NCBI GenBank assembly: GCA_947453715.1
Contig: CANGHX010000010.1
Span: forward strand, 1-33,843
Direction of reading: 5' to 3'
Length of the DNA: 33,843 nt
Source: Flavobacteriales bacterium
GTDB taxonomy: Bacteria; Bacteroidota; Bacteroidia; Flavobacteriales_D; Crocinitomicaceae
Shown here: in pieces, positions 9,454 to 17,306 of the stretch
Layout of the letters: every line of letters begins with the position of its first letter
Position numbering within the stretch: the first letter of the stretch is position 1
Notes under the pieces: model-generated
Databases searched by the model: none
Told to the model about the DNA's origin: nothing
Seen by the model: the letters and a program-made list of their open reading frames with translations, nothing else
Translations under genes and position numbers: made by a program

Positions 9454-9455
9454 TA
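9438..9455. promoter_or_regulatory. palindromic operator candidate overlapping yceI -33
   Basis: TATTTACCTAGGCAAATA: 8 of 9 base pairs symmetric about CCTAGG; resembles MarR-type operators. Confidence 0.5.
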
Positions 9456-9488
9456 TTTTATATAAATAAATTATTATTCGATTAAAAA

Positions 9489-9524
9489 CAAAAAAATTCC
9501 TTTCCAACTAATTGAAAAGGAATT
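9489..9524 (-). terminator. terminator of rnr
   Basis: Minus strand AATTCCTTTTCAATTAGTTGGAAAGGAATT followed by TTTTTT; 9-bp stem. Confidence 0.75.
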
Positions 9525-9545
9525 AATTAAGGCAATAATTATTTT

Positions 9546-11675
9546 TTAAATAAGTTCTAAATCTATTTGTCTTTTAGCAAAATGAACTTCATAAATACGC
9601 ACTCTGACTTTATCACCAAAGTTGTATTCTTTCTTCGTTTTACCTCCAACTACAGCAAATTTTTCTTGATCAAAATAGAATCGATCTCCTGGAATATCTT
9701 TCATAGCAACCAAGCCTTCACATTGATTTTCTGTCATTTTCACAAATAAACCATGTTCTGTCAATCCTGAAACTATTCCATCAAACTCCTCTCCTATTTT
9801 ATCTTGAACAAATAATACTTGGAAGTATTTCGTTGAATCACGTTCCGCATCAACTGCTTTTCGTTCGTTTCTAGAAATACGCTTACAAACATCATCTAAC
9901 TCTTTACCGTATCTGTGTTTTTGAGTCGTCAACTCTTCTAGTAATATTCGATGCACCATTAAATCGGCATAACGTCTAATAGGAGAAGTAAAGTGCGTAT
10001 AATGTTGAAATGCCAATCCATAGTGACCAATATTTTTCGTTTCATAAGTCGCTTTTGCCATTGAACGAATCGCCATTGTTTGAATAATCGAATATTCATT
10101 CGTCAAACGTATATCATCTAATAATCGGTTTATACTTTTCGCAATTTGATCTGGATGAGTGAAGTCTAATTTATAACCAAATTTATCAATGAAAATATTG
10201 AAAACACCGATTTTCGTTTCATCTGGTTTATCGTGTACACGATAGATAAATGGAATGTGATCTCTATTCTTTTTAGGAATTCCAATAAATTCAGCTACTT
10301 TGCGATTAGCCAAAAGCATGAACTCTTCAATTAATTTGTGAGCATCTTTCGACGTTTTAATCATCACTTCAATTGGCATTCCTTCTTCATCCAATTTAAA
10401 GCGCATCTCTTCAGATTCAATACTTAATGCGCCACTTTTTATTCTTCTTCCTCTATAAATCTTCGCTAACTTATCAAGTTTTAAAATTTCGTCTTTGTAA
10501 TCTCCATCTTTCCCCTCAATAATTTCTTGAGCCTCCTCGTATGAAAAACGTCTGTTTGAATGGATCACTGTTTTACCAAACCATTCGTTGTGAATTTCAC
10601 CATCCTCACTGATTTCAAAAACAGCTGAAAAACTAAATTTATCTTCATGTGGACGAAGTGAACAAGCCATATTTGAAAGTTGTTCTGGCAACATTGGTAC
10701 GACTCTATCTACTAAATAAACAGAATTTGAACGCTTCAATGCTTCCACATCCATAGGACTTCCTGCAGTAACGTAATGACTCACATCGGCAATATGAACG
10801 CCCACTTCAATATTCCCATTCGGTAATTCTTTGTAAGAAAGTGCGTCATCAAAATCTTTTGCATCTACAGGGTCAATTGTAAAAGTGGTAATATCTCTAA
10901 AATCTCTTCGTTTAGCAACTTCTTCAGGATCTAAATCCATACCAACCATTTCAGCTTGAGAAAGCACTTCGTCAGGAAATTTAAATTCAATCCCATTGTT
11001 ACATAAAATGCTCATCATTTCAGTATCATTGGTCGATTTTTTTCCTAAACACTCTATAACTTCTCCATAAGGATTTCCAGCAGATTTAGGCCAAACTGTA
11101 ATTTTTACCAAACACTTTTCGCCATCTTTTGCCCCATTCAATTTCTCTTTTGGAATAAAAATATCCGTTCCCGCTTTAGAATTATCAGGTATTAAAAAAG
11201 CAAAATTTTCATGCATTTGAATAACCCCCACAAATTGAGTTCGTTCACGTTCAACTACTGATACGATTCTACCTTCAACTCGCGTTGTTCCCTTCTTAAT
11301 AATTTGAACTTTTACAATGTCTCCATTCAATGATTGATTCAAATTATCAGGAGAAATATAAATATCTTTTTCAGCTTTAGAAGTTGAAACGAAACCTGCG
11401 CCACGAGCAGACAACATCAACGAACCTTCAACCAAATTTTCTAATTCTCTCAACGTATATTCACCATGAGATAATGTTTTTAAGTATTGTTCTTTAGATA
11501 ATTCTTCTAAGATTGTGTATACCAATTTTCGCAAAGCAGCTTCACGAACATCCACCATTTCACAAACTTGTTTATGCGTCAATTTTGCTCCAGGATTTTT
11601 TTCAAATAATCTTCGAATTACATGCAATAAACTTTGTTTAAGTTTATTTGGTTTTTTCCCTTTTTCTCTTCGCAT
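9546..11675 (-). CDS. rnr: ribonuclease R
   Basis: 709 aa; RNB domain (TIDPVDAKDFDDALSY, HIADVSHYV, FTSPIRRYADLMVHR), cold-shock and S1 domains at C-terminus. Confidence 0.95.
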   Translation of the reverse strand: MRREKGKKPNKLKQSLLHVIRRLFEKNPGAKLTHKQVCEMVDVREAALRKLVYTILEELSKEQYLKTLSHGEYTLRELENLVEGSLMLSARGAGFVSTSKAEKDIYISPDNLNQSLNGDIVKVQIIKKGTTRVEGRIVSVVERERTQFVGVIQMHENFAFLIPDNSKAGTDIFIPKEKLNGAKDGEKCLVKITVWPKSAGNPYGEVIECLGKKSTNDTEMMSILCNNGIEFKFPDEVLSQAEMVGMDLDPEEVAKRRDFRDITTFTIDPVDAKDFDDALSYKELPNGNIEVGVHIADVSHYVTAGSPMDVEALKRSNSVYLVDRVVPMLPEQLSNMACSLRPHEDKFSFSAVFEISEDGEIHNEWFGKTVIHSNRRFSYEEAQEIIEGKDGDYKDEILKLDKLAKIYRGRRIKSGALSIESEEMRFKLDEEGMPIEVMIKTSKDAHKLIEEFMLLANRKVAEFIGIPKKNRDHIPFIYRVHDKPDETKIGVFNIFIDKFGYKLDFTHPDQIAKSINRLLDDIRLTNEYSIIQTMAIRSMAKATYETKNIGHYGLAFQHYTHFTSPIRRYADLMVHRILLEELTTQKHRYGKELDDVCKRISRNERKAVDAERDSTKYFQVLFVQDKIGEEFDGIVSGLTEHGLFVKMTENQCEGLVAMKDIPGDRFYFDQEKFAVVGGKTKKEYNFGDKVRVRIYEVHFAKRQIDLELI

Positions 11676-11770
11676 ATTTTTTTGTGATTGAATTGCTAAA
11701 TTAGTATTAAATATATGAAATAATACGCTATATTTAAAGTTTAAAAGTATTTTTAAAGTTAAGTTGAATT

Positions 11771-11789
11771 TTAAAAAGTGACTTTTTAA
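11771..11789. promoter_or_regulatory. 19-nt perfect inverted repeat upstream of ferritin
   Basis: TTAAAAAGT-G-ACTTTTTAA: 9-bp arms around one central nt, 36 nt before the ferritin ATG. Confidence 0.4.
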
Positions 11790-11825
11790 CTAAAATAATA
11801 AATTAACAGATATAAAATATATTCT

Positions 11826-12341
11826 ATGAACGCACGTGTTGAAGCAGCATTAAATGATCAAATTCAAAAAGAAGGTTCTTCTTCTCAGTTTTACTTAGCA
11901 ATGGCATCTTGGGCAGAAAATAATGGCCTAAATGGAACTTCAAAATTTTTATATACTCATTCTGACGAAGAGCGTTTTCATATGCTTAAATTAATCAAGT
12001 TTGTAAACGAAAGAGGTGGGAAAGCTTTGGTTCCTGCAATCAATCAACCACCAGTTGAGTACAAAGGTTTAGAGGATGTTTTTGAACAGTTATTGAACCA
12101 TGAATTAATGGTGACTGACAGTATCAATAATTTGGTAGACATCTGTTTACAAGAGAAAGATTATTCTACACACAACTTCGTTCAATGGTATGTTTCTGAG
12201 CAATTAGAAGAAGAAGCATTAGCGAGAACGATTCTTGATAAATTAAAATTAATTGATGGAGATAAAGGTGGAATGTACATGTTTGATAGAGATTTAGAAA
12301 ACATCGTAAGCCAGACAGCTACTCCACCAGTAAAAGCATAA
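11826..12341 (+). CDS. ftnA: non-heme ferritin
   Basis: MNARVEAALNDQIQKEGSSSQFYLAMASWAENNGLNGTSKFLYTHSDEERFHMLKLI..; ferroxidase residues of the bacterial ferritin family; 171 aa. Confidence 0.93.
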   Translation: MNARVEAALNDQIQKEGSSSQFYLAMASWAENNGLNGTSKFLYTHSDEERFHMLKLIKFVNERGGKALVPAINQPPVEYKGLEDVFEQLLNHELMVTDSINNLVDICLQEKDYSTHNFVQWYVSEQLEEEALARTILDKLKLIDGDKGGMYMFDRDLENIVSQTATPPVKA

Positions 12342-12366
12342 TTAAGAAATAAGCTTTCTAAAATTT

Positions 12367-15300
12367 ATGAAGAAACTTTCCTTAATAATCGTTTGTGCAT
12401 TTTTCCTTTGTTATGGATTTTCACAAACGTCCTATCGCTTTAGTAATTTTACGATAAGTGATGGTTTATCACAAAGTTCTGTTACAAATATCATTCAAGA
12501 TCATTCGAATGCACTTTGGATTGGAACTCAAGATGGGTTAAATCGTTATGATGGAAAGAGTTTTGAAATTTTTAATTCCGATAATACTCCTGGAATAGAA
12601 AGTGAATACATTAAATGTTCTGCAAAAACTCCAAATGGAAATCTATGGTTTGGAACCGCAAATGGGCTGACTGAATACGATATAGAATCAGAATCATTTA
12701 AAACATATTCGATTACTCAGAATTCAGTTTTACAAATAGAAAATATATCTGTTGATGAAATTGGAGACTTATGGTTAGCTTCTTTATCAAGTGGTCTTCT
12801 TCGTTTTTCTAGTGTAGATAAAAAATTTGTTCCCTACACTTCCTATTTACCAAGTAAAAAAATTCAAACTATTTTATACCTTTCAAAAGGAAATGTATTA
12901 GTTAATACTGAAGATGCTGGAATTTATTTGTTTAATAGTCTAAAAAAAGAAGCTACTAAAATTAAAATTCCATACAAAAAAGGAACCATTGGAATCGTAA
13001 CTAAATTGGTTAAACCTTCTGATGATATTGTATTATTTTGCACAACAGAAGGGATTTTTCAATATCAAATATCAACTGGAAAAACAACACCAAAATTCCA
13101 AAAATTATTTAAAGAATATGGTGCTATCAGCGTAACAGATATTCACATCACTGATGAGAAAAATTGGATTTTAACAAGTAATGAAGGCCTATTTACCATT
13201 TTAACAGATGGAACAATCCTTCATAACACTGAAGATATTTTTCAAAAACATGCTTTACTAAATAATAAATTAAGTGTTCTATTTATTGATAACTCAGGAA
13301 CATATTGGATTGGTTCTGAAAGAGGAGTCAGTAGTTTCAATCCAAAAAAACAAGACTTTTTAGGTGTTGGACCAAGTGGTAATTTAAAACAAGGATTACC
13401 AAGTGCAACCATTTGGTGTTTTGGAGAAGATGAAAAAGCAGAGTTTCTATACATTGGTACAGATTCGGGTATTTCAGTTTACAATCGCAAAAAAAGAAAT
13501 TATACCCATTGTTTCAGAAATGTAGAAAATCAAGTTGTTTCTGTAAGAAGTTTATATGTTTTAAAACAAGGAAATCTATTAGTTGGATGTGATGATGGAT
13601 TGTTTGAATTATCCATCTACGGAGAAAAAGATTATCAATTCAAGAAAATAGAGTTTGCTAAAGGAATTCAAAGTTTAACACATAATCGTATTTATTCAAT
13701 TGTTCATTGGAAAGAGGACAAATATTTTTTAGGAACAAAAGGTGGTGTGATTTTATATGATCGAAAAACTAAAAAAAGTACCATTTTTGAACACAGTGAG
13801 AAATCAAAAAGTATTAGTGTAGGATTGTGTAGATTAGTATTTAAATCAAAACAAGGGGATGTGTTTTTTGCTACAAGTACTGGTGGGCTAAATGTGTTAA
13901 TAGACAAAAAAGACAATCCTCAAATCGTTCCATATAAATGGAATACCGAACTTAAAAATCTTTCAAAAGATTATATTACTTCCGTTTTTCAACTAAATGA
14001 TCATGAATTTTTATTTGGAACTTTAGGTTCAGGGATCATTCACTGGAATGAAAACAGTAAAAATGGAAAGGTATATAATAAATCTAATGGCTTACCAAAC
14101 AATGTAGTATATAGTGTTCTGAAAGATAAGAGTAATAATATCTGGTTAAGTACTAATAAAGGTGTAAGCAGGTTTAATTTAGAGAATAAAAGCATTACCA
14201 ACTACGAGGAAATTCATGGTCTTATGAGTAATGAGTTTAACTTAGGTGCTTATTTAAGTTCTAAAACTGGATATTTATATTTCGGTTCTATCTACGGATA
14301 TAACTTCTTCAATCCTTTAAATGTTGGAAAACATTCAGGGAAAATCTCAGTTATTTTTTCTCGTTTTAGATTAGACAAATCATGGTTGAAACCAAATGAA
14401 AAAGGATCACCGCTTAAAAAACCAATTACAAATACCAAACAAATTGAACTAAGCTACAAACAAAGAAGTTTTACCATTCAATTTATACCAACAGATATTA
14501 GTAATCCTGAATTAACTAATTATAAATATGTTCTTGAAGGTTCCGATGAAGGAGAGGTTTATCTTAATAATTCGAATGAAATTCATTTCCCATCTTTATC
14601 ATTTGGTGAATATAGATTAAAGGTTTACGCAAGAATTGGTCAAGGTGAATGGAATTCAAATCCAAGCACTATTAATATAGTGATAGCTGCTCCATTTTGG
14701 TGGACATGGTGGTTCTGGTTAATTATTGGTCTTGTGATTTTTGGTTTAATTCGAGTGTTTATTCGTCAGAAAATTGAGTTAGAAAGAAGAAAATTAGTCA
14801 GATTAGAAATGAAAATTGCTGAACGAACTAGAGAAATTAGAGCTAAAAATGCTCAAATTGAAACTCAAAACGAAGTAATTGAAAAAGAAAAAAATAAAGT
14901 ACTTGAACAATCACGATTATTACAAATTGAAAAAGATAAAACAGAACGTTTAATTCGTAAGATTATCCCAGAATCGACCGTAGAAAATTTAAAAAAACAC
15001 GGAAAATTAGGAGCTAGATTGTATAAAGAAGTTTCTGTTTTATTTACTGATTTTGTTGGTTTTACAAGAAAATCAGAAGCCATGAATCCACAAGATTTAG
15101 TGAATAAATTAGACTTCTATTTCCAAAAATTTGATGAGATAATCGTTGCTAATAATCTTGAAAAAATCAAAACAATTGGTGACGCATACATGTGTGCAGG
15201 TGGTGTTCCTGTTAGAAATAAAACGAATGCTGTCGATTCATGTATTGCAGCCCTGAAAATTCAAGAATTTATAGAGAATACCAACAACGATCTAATAAAA

Positions 15301-16257
15301 GAAGGAAAAGCTGAAGAGGTTTGGGAACTTAGATTAGGAATTAATACCGGTGAAGTTACAGCTGGTATGATTGGAAATGAACGATTGGCATATGACATAT
15401 GGGGTTCTACAGTAAATAGAGCTCAACAAATGGAAATGTTGTGCGCTCCTGGTAAAGTGACTGTCACACAAAGTACTTATAACTATATCAAACCATTTTT
15501 TGAATGTGATTTCATAGGTGAAACACTTTCTAAAAGTAAGCGTGAAAAAATAGAAATGTATGTTGTTAAAAGAATTAAACACCAATTATCTTCAGATGAT
15601 AAAGGTTTAGTTCCAAACGAACGATTCTTTCAAATATTAAATTTATACTTATATAGCTCTATCAATTATAACAAGGCTGAACGACATATTACAAAAGTAT
15701 TGAGTGAAGGACTTTCTGATAAATTACATTATCACAGTTTGGAACACATGAAAGATGTAGTTAGAGCCGTAGAAAGCATTGCATTGACTGAAAATGTTAC
15801 TGATGAAGGATTGTTTTTATTAAAATCCGCAGCTTCCTATCATGATGCTGGATTTATTGAACAATATGACAAAAACGAACCAATTGGTGCACGATTGGCA
15901 GAAGAAATTTTACCTAAATATGGATACACTGAAAACCATATAAAACAGATAAAAGAATTAATATATGTCACTCAAATTCCGCATGCTCCAAAAAATAAAT
16001 TAGAAGAAATTATTTGTGATGCTGATTTAGATTACTTAGGAAGAGATGATTTCCATGAAATAGCTGATCGCCTACGAATTGAATTAAGAGAACATGGGAA
16101 AATTGACAGTGATCGAAAATGGGATGAAATACAAGTGCAATTTTTGACAAATCATAAATACTTTACTCAAACTGCTATTAATACGAGAAGAGCAAAAAAA
16201 TTACAGCATTTAGAAGAAATTAAAAAAAGATTAGAAGAGAATAATTATAAAGATTAG
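12367..16257 (+). CDS. sensor protein: Reg_prop beta-propeller, Y_Y_Y, TM, coiled coil, class III nucleotide cyclase, HD phosphohydrolase
   Basis: Signal peptide; about 11 visible propeller repeats (WIGTQDGLNRYD, WFGTANGLTEYD, WIGSERGVSSFN, WLSTNKGVSRFN etc.); Y_Y_Y-like region; TM WWTWWFWLIIGLVIFGLIRVF; cyclase LFTDFVGFT / KIKTIGDAYM / AYDIWGSTVNRAQQM; HD motifs YHSLEHMKDVV / YHDAGF / CDADLD. Confidence 0.9.
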   Translation: MKKLSLIIVCAFFLCYGFSQTSYRFSNFTISDGLSQSSVTNIIQDHSNALWIGTQDGLNRYDGKSFEIFNSDNTPGIESEYIKCSAKTPNGNLWFGTANGLTEYDIESESFKTYSITQNSVLQIENISVDEIGDLWLASLSSGLLRFSSVDKKFVPYTSYLPSKKIQTILYLSKGNVLVNTEDAGIYLFNSLKKEATKIKIPYKKGTIGIVTKLVKPSDDIVLFCTTEGIFQYQISTGKTTPKFQKLFKEYGAISVTDIHITDEKNWILTSNEGLFTILTDGTILHNTEDIFQKHALLNNKLSVLFIDNSGTYWIGSERGVSSFNPKKQDFLGVGPSGNLKQGLPSATIWCFGEDEKAEFLYIGTDSGISVYNRKKRNYTHCFRNVENQVVSVRSLYVLKQGNLLVGCDDGLFELSIYGEKDYQFKKIEFAKGIQSLTHNRIYSIVHWKEDKYFLGTKGGVILYDRKTKKSTIFEHSEKSKSISVGLCRLVFKSKQGDVFFATSTGGLNVLIDKKDNPQIVPYKWNTELKNLSKDYITSVFQLNDHEFLFGTLGSGIIHWNENSKNGKVYNKSNGLPNNVVYSVLKDKSNNIWLSTNKGVSRFNLENKSITNYEEIHGLMSNEFNLGAYLSSKTGYLYFGSIYGYNFFNPLNVGKHSGKISVIFSRFRLDKSWLKPNEKGSPLKKPITNTKQIELSYKQRSFTIQFIPTDISNPELTNYKYVLEGSDEGEVYLNNSNEIHFPSLSFGEYRLKVYARIGQGEWNSNPSTINIVIAAPFWWTWWFWLIIGLVIFGLIRVFIRQKIELERRKLVRLEMKIAERTREIRAKNAQIETQNEVIEKEKNKVLEQSRLLQIEKDKTERLIRKIIPESTVENLKKHGKLGARLYKEVSVLFTDFVGFTRKSEAMNPQDLVNKLDFYFQKFDEIIVANNLEKIKTIGDAYMCAGGVPVRNKTNAVDSCIAALKIQEFIENTNNDLIKEGKAEEVWELRLGINTGEVTAGMIGNERLAYDIWGSTVNRAQQMEMLCAPGKVTVTQSTYNYIKPFFECDFIGETLSKSKREKIEMYVVKRIKHQLSSDDKGLVPNERFFQILNLYLYSSINYNKAERHITKVLSEGLSDKLHYHSLEHMKDVVRAVESIALTENVTDEGLFLLKSAASYHDAGFIEQYDKNEPIGARLAEEILPKYGYTENHIKQIKELIYVTQIPHAPKNKLEEIICDADLDYLGRDDFHEIADRLRIELREHGKIDSDRKWDEIQVQFLTNHKYFTQTAINTRRAKKLQHLEEIKKRLEENNYKD

Positions 16258-16360
16258 CAAAATATTATAAAATGTTAATCAAATTATTATTTTTAAAAAA
16301 AATATTAACTTTAAAAAAAAGAAAGAACAATTTTACAATGTTATTCTTTTGGTTTATTAT

Positions 16361-16368
16361 TAACTTTG
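16361..16368 (+). promoter_or_regulatory. -7 box TAACTTTG upstream of universal stress protein
   Basis: Exact TAnnTTTG match 31 nt upstream of the ATG; -33 not clear. Confidence 0.45.
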
Positions 16369-16399
16369 CACTTTAACTTACAAGAAAAATACTTTTACT

Positions 16400-17218
16400 A
16401 TGGAAACAAAAACATTTATTGTACCTCATGATTTCTCATCTGTAGCAGATAATGCTTTAAGTCATGCCATTTCTACAGCTAAATCTGTTGACGCACAAAT
16501 TTTTGTTTTACACGTTGTGCCTAAAGAAAAAAGCATCGAAGAAGCTGAAATTAAATTAAATGAAATTCTTGGAAAATTTGACACAAGTGTTAAGATTATT
16601 CCTAAAGTAAGAGTAGGAAATATTTTCGATGATATAGGGGATTTTGCTGCTGAACATCATGCTGAACTAATTTTCATGGGAACTCATGGAACTCATGGAT
16701 GGCAACATCTTACAGGAAGTAATGCTTTAAAAGTAATTACTCATTCAGAAGTTCCTTTTATTATCGTTCAAGATCGTAAAATCAGAGAGAATGGATATAG
16801 AGATATTGTTGTTCCATTAGATTTAAATAAAGAAACAAAACAAAAATTAGCAATGGTTGCTAATTTAGCTACTTACTTAAAATCTAGAGTTCACGTAATT
16901 ACCCCAGACGAATCTGATGAATTTTTGAAACATAAAGTAAAAGCAAATATTCAATTTGCCAATAAATTTTTCAAAGAAAGGGGAATTGAAATAACTGCAA
17001 CGTTAGCTCCAAGTGGTAACTTTGATAAAGAAGTAGTTAAGCATGCTGTTGCAATAGATGCAGATTTAATTGCAATCATGAACTTAAATAAAAATAATAT
17101 TTTCGGTGCAGTTGTTGCAAATAATGAGACTTATGTAATTACGAATGATGCACAAATTCCAACATTAGTTGTAAATCCAGTTGATTCTCCTTATGGAACT
17201 GGTGTAATGTACAGTTAA
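16400..17218 (+). CDS. tandem universal stress protein (two UspA domains)
   Basis: METKTFIVPHDFSSVADNALSHAISTAKSVDAQIFVLHVV..; FMGTHGTHGWQHLTGSNALKVITHSEVPFIIVQ; second Usp-like half follows. Confidence 0.92.
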   Translation: METKTFIVPHDFSSVADNALSHAISTAKSVDAQIFVLHVVPKEKSIEEAEIKLNEILGKFDTSVKIIPKVRVGNIFDDIGDFAAEHHAELIFMGTHGTHGWQHLTGSNALKVITHSEVPFIIVQDRKIRENGYRDIVVPLDLNKETKQKLAMVANLATYLKSRVHVITPDESDEFLKHKVKANIQFANKFFKERGIEITATLAPSGNFDKEVVKHAVAIDADLIAIMNLNKNNIFGAVVANNETYVITNDAQIPTLVVNPVDSPYGTGVMYS

Positions 17219-17235
17219 AATAATTTAAACGTTTG

Positions 17236-17269
17236 AAAAAACCGCTTAGTTTTCCTAGCGGTTTTTTTT
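17236..17269 (+). terminator. rho-independent terminator after usp
   Basis: AAAAAACCGCTTAG-TTTTC-CTAGCGGTTTTTTT. Confidence 0.85.
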
Positions 17270-17306
17270 AATATACCCCAACAATAGAAGTTATAAGGTA
17301 ATAGAT

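Noticed and set aside
12430-14340. Repeated WIGT/GL.YD motifs considered as a DNA repeat array
   Set aside because: Repeats are at protein level (propeller blades) and diverged at DNA level.
13242-15585. Minus-strand ORFs inside the 1296-aa sensor gene
   Set aside because: Shadow ORFs; the plus frame has clear domains.
16258-16399. A-rich spacer considered as a small RNA gene
   Set aside because: No stable hairpin or terminator; A/T runs fit ordinary promoter DNA.
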